From positions 49,164 to 113,163 of the forward strand of contig NZ_CP015419.1 in NCBI RefSeq assembly GCF_001633165.1: 64,000 nt of DNA. The letters run 5' to 3'. The notes below the pieces were generated by a model that was not told the origin of the DNA, did no database searches, and saw only the letters and a list, made by a program, of their open reading frames with translations. Of this stretch, positions 8,289 through 18,337 are shown piece after piece. The DNA comes from Rhodovulum sulfidophilum DSM 1374. Lineage in GTDB: Bacteria; Pseudomonadota; Alphaproteobacteria; Rhodobacterales; Rhodobacteraceae. Positions within the stretch are counted from its first letter, which is position 1. The number at the start of each line of letters is the position of its first letter. Made by a program: the position numbers and the translations under genes.

Positions 8289-9367
8289 GCCGGCGCGGAT
8301 TTCTGACCGGGGCGGCGGCGGCATTGACTGCCCCCCGGCTGGCCCGGGCGGACGCGGGGATCGAGGCCCGCGACGTTCTGGGCAACCGCGTCGCGCTGCC
8401 CGCGCCCCCCGAACGGATCGTGCTTCTGGACGCGACCGACCTGATCTCGATGGCCGCCCTGATCACCGAGCCGGGCGCGCGGCTGGCGGGCTGGGCCAGC
8501 GTGCCCCGGCTGGATCTGGGGCGCGCCGACTGGCTGGCGCCCGAGGGTCTGCCCGTGGTCGGCAAGCTCTCGCCCGACACCGTCTCGGCCGAGGGCATCC
8601 TGGCGCTGTCCCCGGATCTGGTGGTGGCCAGCGCCTATATGCTGCCGCCCGGCGGATCGGTGCTGGAAAGCGTCCTGCGCGCCGCCGGGATCCCGCTGGC
8701 CTGGACCGGCGGCCATGACAGGGCGCTGCGGCCCGGGGACAAGCTCGACCGGGCGATGGGGTTCTGGGGCGCGGTGCTGGACCGACCCAAGGCGGCGCGC
8801 GGGCTGGCCGCCTGGGGCCGCGCCCGCTTCGACGCGGTCCGCGCCGCCACCTCCGGGCCCCGGCCCCGGACCTACATGGAAATCATGTCGACCTATGACA
8901 CCTGCTGCTGGGCCGCGGGCCACGCCTTCTGGGGCGGGATCTTCGAGATCGCGGGCGGCCATCTGCTGGAAGCGTCGGATGGCTGGGGCGCGAAGCTCGG
9001 CCCCGAGGGCCTGATCGCCTTCGATCCCGAGGTCTATATCGCCACCGGCGGCAGCTTCGCCCCCGAGCTGCAACCGGGCATCGCGCCGGGGCTGGACCCG
9101 GAGCGGGGCCGCGAGGGCCTTGCCCGCGCCGCCGCCCGCCCGGCGCTGAAGGACAGCTCGGCCACGCGCGCGGGCCGGGTCCACGGCATCTGGTCCGGGC
9201 TCGCGACCGCGCCCTTGATGGCGCCGGTGCTGGCCGACTGCCTCGGCGCCTGGCTGCATCCCGAAACCGGCGCGAACCTCGATCCCCGCAGGACGCTGAC
9301 CGCGCTGAACGACCGGTTTGCCAGGCCCCTGCCCGGCCCGCTCTGGCTGTCGCTGGACGCGGCCTGA
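8282..9367 (+). CDS. Siderophore-binding periplasmic protein (FhuD/BtuF fold, Tat-exported)
   Basis: A 361-residue type III solute-binding protein. GRRGFLTGAAAAL is a twin-arginine signal, so it is probably exported folded. LGNRVALPAPPERIVLLDAT is the usual entry into the binding fold, and PDLVVASAYML closes the first lobe. The ATG lies in the last codons of the receptor gene (7-nt overlap), giving tight coupling: receptor captures, this protein carries. No permease or ATPase genes follow, so the inner-membrane step must be encoded elsewhere. Two adjacent cysteines (TYDTCCWAAGH) in the second lobe are unusual for the family. Confidence 0.85.
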   Translation: MVGRRGFLTGAAAALTAPRLARADAGIEARDVLGNRVALPAPPERIVLLDATDLISMAALITEPGARLAGWASVPRLDLGRADWLAPEGLPVVGKLSPDTVSAEGILALSPDLVVASAYMLPPGGSVLESVLRAAGIPLAWTGGHDRALRPGDKLDRAMGFWGAVLDRPKAARGLAAWGRARFDAVRAATSGPRPRTYMEIMSTYDTCCWAAGHAFWGGIFEIAGGHLLEASDGWGAKLGPEGLIAFDPEVYIATGGSFAPELQPGIAPGLDPERGREGLARAAARPALKDSSATRAGRVHGIWSGLATAPLMAPVLADCLGAWLHPETGANLDPRRTLTALNDRFARPLPGPLWLSLDAA

Positions 9368-9470
9368 CCGGCGCCCGAGCGCACCCGTTTCCCGCCCTTC
9401 CGGCACCCCGCAAGGCACCTGCAAGGGCCCTGAAAAGGGCCTTGCGAAAGGCACTGAGAGGAGAGCTCCC

Positions 9471-10532
9471 TTGATCGACGTCGAAACCGAACTGGCCTTC
9501 CCCGGGGCCGAGACCGCCCATGCCGCGCTGTCGGCCCATGCCAAAAGCCACGACATCCCGCCCGAGATCGACGCCCCCGGGCATCTGGCCTTTTCCTTCC
9601 AGGGCAACCGGCTGGAATTCCTGACCGTCCCGGGGCGGATGCGGATCCGGCTGTCGGGGGTCAGCCCGAACACGCTCTACTTCCTCAAGGAGGCGGTCGC
9701 GCATCACCTCGAAGAGGCCGATCCCGAGGCCGCGCGCACGCTGCGCTGGCCCGGGGACGAGGGCGCCGACAGCCACCGGACGCCGCCCAATTTCCGGCTG
9801 CTGACGGTGCTGGAGCGGTCCCGCCCGGTCGAGGGCATGACCCGGCTCCATCTCGCGGGCGAGGATCTCGAGCCGCTGACCCGCGACGGCATCCATGTCA
9901 AGCTGATGCTGCCCGCCGACCGGAGCCGGAGCCCGGTCTGGCCCGGGGTCGCGGCCAATGGCGCCACGCGCTGGCCGAAGGGCGCCGACCGGCTGCATGT
10001 GCGCTATTTCACCCTGCTCGAACTGGACGCCGAGGCGGGCCGCGTGGCAATCGATTTCGTCGATCATCCGGACGGCCAGATCTCGGACTGGGCCCGCGCC
10101 GCCCGTTCCGGCGACCGGATCGGCATCATGGGCCCCGGCGGCGGCCTGCCCCCCGCGACCGACCGGCCGCTGATCCTGATGGGCGACGCCACCGCGCTGC
10201 CCGCCCTCCTGCGGATCCTCGAGGCCCTGCCCGCCAGCGCCGAAGGCTGCGTGATCACGCCGTTGCGTCCGGACGATGCCGGCTATCTGCCCGCCTCGCC
10301 GCTCGAAACCCTGCTGCTGGGCCCCGAGGGCTTCGCCGCCAGTGCCGCCGGGTGCTTCGCCGAGGCTCTGGCCGCCCGGCCCGAGGCGCGGGTCTGGGTC
10401 GGCGCCGAACACGCGCTGGTTCATGAGGCCCGCCGGATCGCCGCCGCCCTGCCCGCCGAGCGGAAGGAGATCGGCACCTACTGGCGGCGCGGACGGCGCG
10501 GCGACGCCAGACGCGACGACCACGACGACTGA
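9471..10532 (+). CDS. Siderophore-interacting flavoprotein (ferric-siderophore reductase), TTG start
   Basis: A 353-residue ViuB/YqjH-like protein with an N-terminal DUF2218 domain (residues 1-90). It continues with a FAD-binding barrel (residues about 105-220, HVRYFTLLELD as the FAD-contacting strand) and a C-terminal NAD(P)H domain (RVWVGAEHALVHEARR). It reduces the ferric complex in the cytoplasm to release Fe2+. The TTG at 9471 is chosen because GAGAGGAGAG sits just upstream and the reading before it overlaps the binding-protein gene. The 103-nt gap after that gene suggests the same transcript. Fused DUF2218 is common in Rhodobacterales members. Confidence 0.87.
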   Translation: MIDVETELAFPGAETAHAALSAHAKSHDIPPEIDAPGHLAFSFQGNRLEFLTVPGRMRIRLSGVSPNTLYFLKEAVAHHLEEADPEAARTLRWPGDEGADSHRTPPNFRLLTVLERSRPVEGMTRLHLAGEDLEPLTRDGIHVKLMLPADRSRSPVWPGVAANGATRWPKGADRLHVRYFTLLELDAEAGRVAIDFVDHPDGQISDWARAARSGDRIGIMGPGGGLPPATDRPLILMGDATALPALLRILEALPASAEGCVITPLRPDDAGYLPASPLETLLLGPEGFAASAAGCFAEALAARPEARVWVGAEHALVHEARRIAAALPAERKEIGTYWRRGRRGDARRDDHDD

Positions 10533-11138
10533 GAGGAGGCGCGGCCCCGAACCCGGGCCGCGACAGGGCCGGGTCCTGGACCTGCGCAATGCGCCCCAGA
10601 GCGGTACAAGGCAAAACCGAGCGGTATAAAGTCATCGCCCCCGAGCCCGATCTTCGGGCCCGGCCAGATTTGGTGCCGTTCACATCCTTCCGCCTCGCGT
10701 CCCGGTTCTCCACTGAGCCGCTCTTCCCTGCCGCCCCGGCCCAATCCAGGGCCCCGAACCGGTCGTCATCCTCTCACGCGATGCGATCCGGTTGCTGGAG
10801 ACCGTCGGGCCACGCCTTGTCCAGAGCCTGAACGGCGGCAGAACGCTCATGGCTTCGCTGGCCGGGGACGAACCGACCATTCCCGGCCATCCTGTGGGGC
10901 CGTGCCAGCCATTCGGGACCGGCAGTTTCAGGCAACGACTGCACCGGATCGCGACCTGCCCGGCGCGCGATAGAAGATGCCGGCGCCAGGAAGCCAGACG
11001 CCTCGGGCGTTCCGTCTTGCCCGCCCTGCTGGGCAGCCGCGCCGCAGGGGTTGCCTCTTCCCAACGGCCACCATCTTGCCCAAGAGCACCGCTTCCGAAG
11101 CCGTCCCTCGGGCACCTGATCGCCGAAGGCCCCCGGGC
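10533..11138. other. Gene-free stretch with a 20-bp-spaced direct repeat
   Basis: No credible gene on either strand. Near the left side, GAGCGGTACAAGG (from 10599) and GAGCGGTATAAAG (from 10619) are near-copies spaced exactly 20 bases, which would put them on the same DNA face. A small stem GCCCGA/TCGGGC at 10645-10659 follows but has no T-tract. The rest is featureless. Confidence 0.45.
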
Positions 11139-12125
11139 TCAGCCCGCGCGCGCCGCGCGATAGGCCGCCGGGGTCTCGCCCGACCATTTCAGGAAGGCCC
11201 GGTGAAACGCGCTCGGCTCGGCATAACCGATGCGCAGCGCAATCGCCGCCACGCTCTCGCCGGTTCCGGCCAGCAGCCTCCGGCTTTCGGCAAAGCGCAG
11301 ATCGTCGCGGATCGCCTGCCATCCCTGCCCCTCGGCGCGCAGCCGCCGCCTCAGCGTCGCGGGCGACAGCGCCAGTTCGCGCGCCACCTGCTCCAGATCA
11401 GGCCAGAGCGCGGGATCGGTCCCCCGCAGCCGCACCCGGATCCGCGCCGACAGCCCCTGATCGTGGCGGTAGCGCACCAGGATATTCGCGGGCGCCCCGG
11501 CCAGGAAAAGCTTCAGCGCGCGTTCGTCGCGGATCGTCGGCAGTTCCAGATAGCGGGCCGCGAAACACAGCCTGCTTTCGGCCTGGCCGAACTGCACCGG
11601 GGCGCCGAAGAAGCGCTGGTAATCGGCCCGGTTCGGCGGCGCCGCACAGGCGAAATCGAGCCGCGTCAGAGGGATACGCCGCCCGATCAGCCAGCAGGAC
11701 AGCCCCATCAGCACCAGCCAGTAGGTCCGGTAGGCAAAGGCCGAGCGCAGCCCGCGCCGGTCGCTCAGCACGATCTCGGCCTGCCCGTCCGCCACCCGCA
11801 AGCTGCCGCTGGGATCTTCCAGAAGCACGCCCAGAAACCGCAAGGCGCGCCTGAGCGCCACATTCAGCGTCGCCGCATGCAGCACCGCATGGCCAAGGAA
11901 CACGAAGCCGCCCGGCCGCATCGGCCGCGCCCCCAGCCCGAAGAACTCGTCGTCCAGAGCCTCGGCCACCGCCAGCCACAACCGCCCGTATTCCTGGTTG
12001 GTCACCGGCCCGTCCGCCGCGGCGATCCCGGCCCCGGCCAGCAGGGGCGCCGGGTCGATGCCGCGCCGCACCAGCGGTTCCAGCGCATCCGCGACAAACC
12101 CGGCCGAGACGATCCGCCTTTGCAT
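11139..12125 (-). CDS. AraC-family regulator with arabinose-binding-like N-terminal domain
   Basis: A 328-residue regulator. Residues 1-190 match the domain found in OruR/ArgR-like AraC proteins (LGHAVLHAATLNVALRRALRF, the first block; RLDFACAAPPNRADYQRFFGAPV, inverted for length here to its core PNRADYQRFFGAPVQF). The last 95 residues hold two helix-turn-helices (LALSPATLRRRLRAEGQGW; IALRIGYAEPSAFHRAF). The ATG at 12125 has GGGGCAGGG upstream; an alternative ATG at 12143 lacks one. The gene is divergent from the acyl-CoA operon, which it probably activates in response to its substrate. Confidence 0.83.
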   Translation of the reverse strand: MQRRIVSAGFVADALEPLVRRGIDPAPLLAGAGIAAADGPVTNQEYGRLWLAVAEALDDEFFGLGARPMRPGGFVFLGHAVLHAATLNVALRRALRFLGVLLEDPSGSLRVADGQAEIVLSDRRGLRSAFAYRTYWLVLMGLSCWLIGRRIPLTRLDFACAAPPNRADYQRFFGAPVQFGQAESRLCFAARYLELPTIRDERALKLFLAGAPANILVRYRHDQGLSARIRVRLRGTDPALWPDLEQVARELALSPATLRRRLRAEGQGWQAIRDDLRFAESRRLLAGTGESVAAIALRIGYAEPSAFHRAFLKWSGETPAAYRAARAG

Positions 12126-12141
12126 GCCCTGCCCCGATATC

Positions 12142-12190
12142 ATTGCAAAACCGATCACCGATTTTGGATGATTGCGTCATTGTTTGCAAT
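12142..12190. promoter_or_regulatory. Inverted ATTGCAAA repeat between divergent genes
   Basis: ATTGCAAA at 12142-12149 and its exact inverse TTTGCAAT at 12183-12190 flank 33 bases in the 144-bp divergent promoter region. TTTGCAAA-type motifs are the known sites of ScfR-family short-chain acyl-CoA regulators (RamB, PccR), and an ScfR gene lies at 44146. They could equally be AraC half-sites for the adjacent regulator. Between the arms ACCGATCACCGATT contains a short direct repeat CCGAT. Confidence 0.4.
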
Positions 12191-12269
12191 GCACCCCCGC
12201 GACAGTATGCCACCGGACCCCGGGAGACCGCCCCGAAGACGCGGGCGGAGGGGTCAGGGAGGACGACAT

Positions 12270-13931
12270 ATGAAGTTAGACCGGATCGCGCGCCGCGATT
12301 ACGCAGACGCACATGCCCGCTTTTCCATCGAGGACGAAATCGCCAGCCTCGCGGGCGATCTGGACGCCGGGCTGAACGCCGCCGTCGAATGCTGCGACCG
12401 CCATTGCGGACGCGACCTGGTGGCGCTGCGCACCGTCTCGGCCGGGGGCAGCCTTGCCGAATACACCTTCGAGGACCTGCGCGAACTTTCCGCCCGCACG
12501 GCCAATGTGCTCAAGGCCCATGGCGTCGGCCCGGGCGACGTGGTGGCCGGTCTTCTGCCCCGCACCCTCGATCTGATCGCCACCATCCTCGGGGTCTGGC
12601 GGCTGGGGGCGGTCTACCAGCCGCTTTTCACCGCCTTCGGCCCCAAGGCCATCGAGCACCGCCTGACCTGCGCCGGCACCCGGATGATCGTCACCACCGC
12701 CGCCCAACGCGGCAAGCTGGACGAGATCCCCGATTGCCCGCCCGTGGCCGTGATCCGCGACGCGGACACCCCGCTGCCAGCGGGCGATATCGACCTCTGC
12801 GCCGAGCGCGCCGCCGCCCCGGCCGAGTTCGCCCCGGTCCTGCGCGACAAGGATGCGCCCTTCATGGTGATGTCGACCTCGGGCACCACCGGGCTGCCCA
12901 AGGCGCTGATGGTGCCGCAACGCGCGATGCTGGCCTTCGCGGTCTACATGCGCGACGGGATCGGCCTGCATGAGGACGACACCTTCTGGAACCTCGCCGA
13001 TGCGGGCTGGGCCTACGGGCTTTACTACGCCGTCTGCGGGCCGCTGCTGCTGGGCGCCGCGACCACGCTGCACGAGGGCGGTTTCTCGGCCGAGACCACG
13101 ATCCGGCTGATCGACGAGCTGGGCATCACCAGCCTCGCGGGCTCGCCCACCGCCTTCCGGATGCTGATCGCGGCGGGGCCCGAGGCCGTGGCCCCGATCA
13201 AGGGCAAGCTGCGCACCGTCTCTTCGGCGGGCGAGCCGCTGAACCCCGAGATCATCCACTGGTTCGAAAAGCATCTCTCGGTCGCGATCCATGACCATTA
13301 CGGCCAGACCGAGCTCGGCATGTGCGTGAACAACCATCACGGGCTTGAACATGACGTGCGCCCCGGCTCGGCCGGATATGCGATGCCCGGCTACCGGATC
13401 GCGGTGCTGGACGAGGCGGGCAACGAACAGCCTCCGAACAGCCCCGGCGAACTGGCCGTCGATATCGCGAATTCGCCGCTGCTGTGGTTCACCGGCTATT
13501 ACGGCACCGAGACCCCGGCAATCGCGGGCGGCTATTACCGCACCGGCGATTCCGTCGAGATCGAGCCCGACGGCTCGCTCAGCTTCATCGGGCGCGCGGA
13601 TGACGTCATCACCTCCTCGGGCTACCGGATCGGTCCCTTCGACGTGGAAAGCGCGCTGATCGAGCATCCGGCCGTGATCGAGGCCGCCGTGGTCGGCATC
13701 CCCGACCCCGAACGCACCGAGCTGGTCAAGGCCTTCGTCATCCTCGGCAAGGGCCATGAGGCCAGCGACGCGCTCTGCGAAGAGCTGCAGCAGCATGTGA
13801 AGAAACGGCTCTCGGCCCATGCCTATCCGCGGCTGATCGATTTCGTCGACAGCCTGCCCAAGACCCCCTCCGGCAAGATCCAGCGCTTCCTGCTGCGCAA
13901 GGCCGAGGTCGAGAAACAGAACGTCAGATAG
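12270..13931 (+). CDS. Acyl-CoA synthetase (AMP-forming, medium/short-chain type)
   Basis: A 553-residue acyl-adenylate-forming enzyme. The nucleotide motif [10 protein letters not shown] is at 202-211, followed by [18 protein letters not shown] and the hinge [20 protein letters not shown]. The catalytic lysine K536 lies in KTPSGKIQR. The overall pattern is the ACSM/medium-chain branch. It activates a carboxylic acid to its CoA thioester with ATP. ATG 12270 is preceded by AGGGAGG. It is the first gene of an operon with a 3-hydroxyacyl-CoA dehydrogenase, thiolase and acyl-CoA dehydrogenase, so it feeds a short or branched acid into beta-oxidation. K536 is a typical acetylation control site. 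Confidence 0.88.
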   Translation: MKLDRIARRDYADAHARFSIEDEIASLAGDLDAGLNAAVECCDRHCGRDLVALRTVSAGGSLAEYTFEDLRELSARTANVLKAHGVGPGDVVAGLLPRTLDLIATILGVWRLGAVYQPLFTAFGPKAIEHRLTCAGTRMIVTTAAQRGKLDEIPDCPPVAVIRDADTPLPAGDIDLCAERAAAPAEFAPVLRDKDAPFMVMSTSGTTGLPKALMVPQRAMLAFAVYMRDGIGLHEDDTFWNLADAGWAYGLYYAVCGPLLLGAATTLHEGGFSAETTIRLIDELGITSLAGSPTAFRMLIAAGPEAVAPIKGKLRTVSSAGEPLNPEIIHWFEKHLSVAIHDHYGQTELGMCVNNHHGLEHDVRPGSAGYAMPGYRIAVLDEAGNEQPPNSPGELAVDIANSPLLWFTGYYGTETPAIAGGYYRTGDSVEIEPDGSLSFIGRADDVITSSGYRIGPFDVESALIEHPAVIEAAVVGIPDPERTELVKAFVILGKGHEASDALCEELQQHVKKRLSAHAYPRLIDFVDSLPKTPSGKIQRFLLRKAEVEKQNVR

Positions 13932-13944
13932 GAACGGACAAGAC

Positions 13945-14703
13945 ATGCAGATCGAGAACCGGGTCTTCCTGGTCACCGGTGCGGCCTCGGGCCTTGGCGC
14001 GGCGGTGGCCGCGATGGCCGTGGCCGCGGGCGGCCGCGTGCTTCTGGCCGACATCAATGCCGAGGCCGGAGAGGCCATGGCGCAGGAGCTGGGCGAGGCC
14101 GCCCGCTTCGTGCAGACCGACGTCACCTCCGGAGAGGATGGCCAGGCGGCGGTCGATGCCGCGGTCGAGGCCTTCGGCGGGCTCCATGTGCTGGTGAACT
14201 GCGCGGGCATCGCGCCGGGCGAAAGGCTTCTGGGCCGGAACGGCCCGCATGGGCTGGACAGCTTCCAGCGCGCGATCACGATCAACCTCGGTGGCAGCTT
14301 CAACATGATGCGCCTCGCCGCCGAGGCGATGGCCGGCAACGAGGGCGAGGAACGCGGCGTGATCGTCAACACCGCCTCGGTCGCCGCCTTCGACGGCCAG
14401 ATCGGCCAGATCGCCTATGCGGCCTCGAAGGGCGGCATCGCGGCGATGACGCTTCCGGCTGCCCGCGAACTGGCCCGCCACGCGATCCGGGTCATGGCCA
14501 TCGCGCCCGGCATCTTCGCCACGCCGATGATGGCGGGCCTGCCGCAGGAGGTGCAGGACAGCCTTGGCGCCACCGTGCCCTACCCGCCCCGGCTGGGCCG
14601 CCCCGAGGAATACGCCCGGATGGTGCGCTCGATCGTCGAGAACCAGATGCTGAACGGCGAGGTGATCCGGCTGGACGGCGCGCTTCGCATGGCCCCGAAA
14701 TGA
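13945..14703 (+). CDS. 3-hydroxyacyl-CoA dehydrogenase, SDR type (HSD10-like)
   Basis: A 252-residue SDR. The cofactor motif is TGAASGLG and the active site is S145, Y158 and K162 (YAASK). An insertion in the middle ([16 protein letters not shown]) and the end [20 protein letters not shown], read here as [19 protein letters not shown], are typical of HSD17B10/type II 3-hydroxyacyl-CoA dehydrogenases. Those oxidise 3-hydroxyacyl-CoA, including 2-methyl-3-hydroxybutyryl-CoA, with NAD+. It starts 13 bases after the synthetase stop. With the following thiolase it would perform the last two steps of a beta-oxidation turn. Confidence 0.86.
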   Translation: MQIENRVFLVTGAASGLGAAVAAMAVAAGGRVLLADINAEAGEAMAQELGEAARFVQTDVTSGEDGQAAVDAAVEAFGGLHVLVNCAGIAPGERLLGRNGPHGLDSFQRAITINLGGSFNMMRLAAEAMAGNEGEERGVIVNTASVAAFDGQIGQIAYAASKGGIAAMTLPAARELARHAIRVMAIAPGIFATPMMAGLPQEVQDSLGATVPYPPRLGRPEEYARMVRSIVENQMLNGEVIRLDGALRMAPK

Positions 14704-14713
14704 GGAGACCGCA

Positions 14714-15895
14714 ATGACCTCCGATCCCATCGTCATCACCGGTGCCCGGCGCAGCCCCATGGGCGGCTTTCAGGGCGATCTTGCCGCTGCCGACGCCCCG
14801 GCACTTGGCGCCACCGCGATCCGCGCAGCCCTTGGCGGGCTGGACCCCGAGGCGGTCGAGGAAATCCTGATGGGCTGCGTGCTGCCCGCGGGCCAGGGTC
14901 AGGCCCCGGCCCGGCAGGCGGCGCTGGGGGCGGGCCTGCCGCTAAGCGCGGGCGCCACCACCGTCAACAAGATGTGCGGCTCGGGGATGAAGGCCGCGAT
15001 GCTGGCCCATGACCTGATCGCCGCCGGGTCGGCGCAGGTGGCCGTCGCAGGCGGCATGGAGAGCATGTCGAACGCCCCCTATCTGTTGCCCAAAGCCCGT
15101 GGCGGCTACCGGATGGGCCATGGCGAGGTGAAGGATCACATGTTCCTCGACGGGCTCGAGGACGCCTATGACAGGGGCCGGCTGATGGGCACCTTCGCCG
15201 AGGATTGCGCCGAGACCTACCAATTCACCCGCGAGGCCCAGGACGCCTATGCCATCGCCTCGCTCGACCGCGCCAATGCCGCCATAACCGAAGGCCGGTT
15301 CCGGGCCGAGATCGCGCCCGTGACCCTCGCCACCCGCAAGGGCGAGCAGGTGATCGACACCGACGAACAGCCCGGCAAGGCCCGCCCCGAGAAGATCCCG
15401 TCGCTGAAACCCGCCTTCCGCGAGGGCGGCACCGTGACCGCGGCCAACAGCTCGTCGATCTCGGACGGCGCCGCCGCCTTGGTCCTGATGCGCGCCTCCG
15501 AGGCCGAGCGCCGGGGCCTGACGCCCTTGGCGAAGATCCTCGGCCATGCCACCCATGCCGACAAGCCCTCGCTGTTCCCGACCGCCCCCATCGGGTCGAT
15601 CCGCAAGCTGATGGAGCGCACCGGGCTGACGCTGTCCGAGATCGACCTGTTCGAGGTCAACGAGGCCTTCGCCGTCGTCGCCATGGCCGCGATCCGCGAT
15701 CTCGGCCTCTCGCATGACATCGTCAATGTCCATGGCGGGGCCTGCGCGCTCGGCCATCCCATCGGCGCCTCGGGGGCGCGGGTGCTGGTCACGCTGCTGG
15801 CGGCGCTCGAAACCCACGGGCTGAAACGCGGCGTCGCCTCGCTCTGCATCGGCGGCGGCGAGGCCACCGCCATGGCCGTGGAAAGGTTCGCCTGA
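14714..15895 (+). CDS. Acetyl-CoA acyltransferase (thiolase)
   Basis: A 393-residue thiolase of standard length. The nucleophilic cysteine is C88 in NKMCGSG, with H348 in [10 protein letters not shown] and the second cysteine C378 in SLCIGGG. All catalytic residues are present. It cleaves 3-ketoacyl-CoA with CoA (or condenses two acetyl-CoA). The start follows GAGG ten bases after the dehydrogenase stop. Context, next to an HSD10-like dehydrogenase, suggests the degradative direction, possibly with 2-methylacetoacetyl-CoA. Confidence 0.9.
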   Translation: MTSDPIVITGARRSPMGGFQGDLAAADAPALGATAIRAALGGLDPEAVEEILMGCVLPAGQGQAPARQAALGAGLPLSAGATTVNKMCGSGMKAAMLAHDLIAAGSAQVAVAGGMESMSNAPYLLPKARGGYRMGHGEVKDHMFLDGLEDAYDRGRLMGTFAEDCAETYQFTREAQDAYAIASLDRANAAITEGRFRAEIAPVTLATRKGEQVIDTDEQPGKARPEKIPSLKPAFREGGTVTAANSSSISDGAAALVLMRASEAERRGLTPLAKILGHATHADKPSLFPTAPIGSIRKLMERTGLTLSEIDLFEVNEAFAVVAMAAIRDLGLSHDIVNVHGGACALGHPIGASGARVLVTLLAALETHGLKRGVASLCIGGGEATAMAVERFA

Positions 15896-17019
15896 TGCTG
15901 ACGGAAGAACAGGACCAGATCCGCGAGGCCGCCCGCGCCTTTGCGCAGGGCCGCCTTGCCCCCGGCGCCGCCGCCCGCGACCGCGACCATGCCTTTCCGC
16001 GGGCCGAGCTGACCGAGCTGGGCGAGCTTGGCTTCATGGGCATGCTGGTGCCCGAGGCCCATGGCGGGTCCGATACCGGCATGCTGGCCTATGCGCTGGC
16101 GCTGGAAGAGATCGCCGCCGCCGATGGCGCCTGTTCCACCATCGTCTCGGTCCATAGTTCGGTCGGCTGCATGCCGATCCTGCGCTACGGCACCGAAGAA
16201 CAGAAGGCGCGGTTCCTGCCGAAGATGGCCGCGGGCGAGTGGATCGGCGGCTTTGCCCTGACCGAGCCGCAGGCCGGATCGGACGCCTCGGCGCTGAAGA
16301 CCACGGCCCGGCGCGAGGGCGATCACTATGTCATCGACGGCGCCAAGCAGTTCATCACCTCGGGCAAGAACGGCGCGGTGGTGATCGTCTTCGCCGTGAC
16401 CGACAAGGCGGCCGGCAAGAAGGGCATATCGGCCTTCATCGTTCCCACCGATACCCAAGGCTACAAGGTCGTCTCGGTCGAGCGGAAGCTCGGCCAGCAT
16501 GCCACGGATACCTGCGCGCTGGCCTTCGACAACATGCGCGTGCCCGCCGAAAACCTGCTGGGCGCCGAGGGCGAGGGCTACCGGATCGCGCTGTCGAACC
16601 TCGAGGGCGGCCGGATCGGCATCGCGGCGCAGGCGGTCGGCATGGCGCGCGCGGCCCATGAGGCGGCGCTGGCCTATGCCCGCGAGCGGATCGCCTTCGG
16701 CCGCCCGATTGTCGAGCATCAGGCGGTGGCCTTCAAGCTGGCAGACATGGCGACGAGGATCGACGCGGCGCGGCTTCTGGTCCTGCGCGCGGCCGAGCTG
16801 CGAGAGACGGGCAAGCCCTGCCTGACCGAGGCCAGCATGGCCAAGCTCTTCGCCTCGGAAATGGCCGAAGAGGTCTGTTCGGCAGCAATCCAGATCCATG
16901 GCGGCTACGGCTATCTGGCCGACTACCCGGTCGAGCGGATCTATCGCGACGTCCGGGTCTGCCAGATCTACGAGGGCACCAGCGAGGTGCAGCGCATGGT
17001 CATCGCCCGCGGACTCTGA
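15895..17019 (+). CDS. Acyl-CoA dehydrogenase, short/branched-chain type
   Basis: A 374-residue flavoprotein. [15 protein letters not shown] contacts [18 protein letters not shown] is the dimer-interface block, and the catalytic glutamate is E360 in [10 protein letters not shown], the position used by short-chain and short/branched-chain enzymes. It forms the 2,3-double bond in acyl-CoA and passes electrons to ETF. The ATG shares one base with the thiolase stop (TGATG), so translation is coupled. It is the last gene of the operon; no enoyl-CoA hydratase gene is present. Confidence 0.9.
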   Translation: MLTEEQDQIREAARAFAQGRLAPGAAARDRDHAFPRAELTELGELGFMGMLVPEAHGGSDTGMLAYALALEEIAAADGACSTIVSVHSSVGCMPILRYGTEEQKARFLPKMAAGEWIGGFALTEPQAGSDASALKTTARREGDHYVIDGAKQFITSGKNGAVVIVFAVTDKAAGKKGISAFIVPTDTQGYKVVSVERKLGQHATDTCALAFDNMRVPAENLLGAEGEGYRIALSNLEGGRIGIAAQAVGMARAAHEAALAYARERIAFGRPIVEHQAVAFKLADMATRIDAARLLVLRAAELRETGKPCLTEASMAKLFASEMAEEVCSAAIQIHGGYGYLADYPVERIYRDVRVCQIYEGTSEVQRMVIARGL

Positions 17020-17620
17020 GCGGGCAAAGGCGGGCTGTCCAGGGACGTGGCGGAGCCCTCCCCCGGGATGCGCCTGTCCCGACCGAGTCCCGCCGACGAA
17101 GCGCCTGGGGGCACAAGGGCAAGGCGGAGCGGGTCCGCGCAGCTGCGGGTGCGGCCCCCCCGCGCTCCCCGGTCCGGGGGCCTCCGAAGGTGATGCCCTC
17201 GCAGAACTGCCCACAAAGGAGCCCGCGCTCACGCCGCTTGGCCCGCTTGGTCCCTTGCGCCCGGCACGGCAGATACCGTCATCGCATCCGCTCGGTAGCT
17301 GCCCACGGCGTCCCCCGCCTGGACAGGTGATCCGGCTTGCTCGGACAGCGCATCCGGAACCGGCTGACACGAAAACCGGACCAGGCGCGACCAGGCCCCG
17401 GCAAGGGCCAAGGCGAGGGACAGGGGACGGGACCGAAGCCCCCGCCGCGCCATCGCCCGAACGCCGCCCCCTGCGACCGCCATGACCGCCGGCCGCCTTT
17501 CCTCCGTAGCCCCCTGTCCTGACAGACGCCGGGCGCCGGCTGGCACCGAGACGATTCTTGAGAAGGGCGCCTTCTGCGGTATCATGCGCCGACAAGCTCG
17601 TACAAAGGGGAAGCCGCCCC
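17020..17620. other. Gene-free stretch, nothing recognised
   Basis: About 600 bases between the acyl-CoA dehydrogenase stop and the next gene hold only GC-rich open frames without conserved sequence. No hairpin with T-tract is visible after the operon. Confidence 0.45.
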
Positions 17621-18337
17621 GTGATCGAGACCCTCCGCATGCCGTTCTTCGTGCTGGCGCTGGTGCTGCTGGCCTTCGCGGTCTCGTTCGAGATCGGGCT
17701 GGGTCTGGTTTGGCCCGCGCTGGTGCCGCCGCCCGGAGGGCAGCTTCCCGATGTCTCGCCCGGCTTCGGCGTGCCCTACCTTGCCGCCATCGACCTGATC
17801 CTGGTCTATGCCACCGCCGCCATCGCGCTGGCCTTCCTCTGGCCCGCGCTGGCAGGCCGGGTGCAGGCGGCGATCGGCATCCTGCTGGCGCTGATCGGCG
17901 GGTTGTTGGTGCTGGCCCTGATCCTCGCGGCCTTCGCGGCGCTGATGCTGATGCTGACCCTGCTTCTGGCGGTCCCCTTCGGTACCATGGCCTATTTCGC
18001 CGCCTTCGCGGATTTCCCGACCGCAAAGGCCGCCACCGCGCTGGCCGCGATCATGGCCTTCAAGCTGGGCTTCGCGATCTGCCTGATCCTTGCCCATCAG
18101 CGCTTCCTGAAGATGAAGATCCTGATGCTGGTGATCGCCAGCTCGCTGGCCCTGACCTGGCTGACAGCGCTCCTGCACGCCTTGGTACCGGGCTTTCTCG
18201 CCGCGATCACCGATGCGCTGGCGGCGCTGATCACCTCGGTCCTCGCGCTGGTCTGGATCGCGGTGCTGTTCATCGGCAACCTGCCGGGGCTTGTCCGCGC
18301 GATCCGCTCGCTTCTCACCGCCCGTCCCGCAACGTAA
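17621..18337 (+). CDS. Multispanning membrane protein of unknown function
   Basis: A 238-residue protein, nearly all hydrophobic, with about six transmembrane helices (for example MPFFVLALVLLAFAVSF and ALIGGLLVLALILAAFAAL). There is no motif of a known transporter family. A GTG at 17621 is preferred, with AAAGGGGAAG nine bases upstream; an ATG at 17639 is the alternative. The gene is convergent with the injection-system operon and its end overlaps the end of that operon's last gene by 23 bases. A functional link to that system is possible but unproven. Confidence 0.6.
   Translation: MIETLRMPFFVLALVLLAFAVSFEIGLGLVWPALVPPPGGQLPDVSPGFGVPYLAAIDLILVYATAAIALAFLWPALAGRVQAAIGILLALIGGLLVLALILAAFAALMLMLTLLLAVPFGTMAYFAAFADFPTAKAATALAAIMAFKLGFAICLILAHQRFLKMKILMLVIASSLALTWLTALLHALVPGFLAAITDALAALITSVLALVWIAVLFIGNLPGLVRAIRSLLTARPAT

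Noticed and set aside
10645..10659. GCCCGA/TCGGGC stem as terminator of the siderophore operon
   Set aside because: Only six pairs, no T-tract, and more than 110 bases from the stop codon.
15247..17640. Very long open frames opposite real genes (this one 797 codons; another of 1,251 codons over 40293-44048)
   Set aside because: High GC leaves antisense frames open. The proteins are His/Arg/Gly-rich without domains, while the opposite strand encodes complete conserved enzymes.
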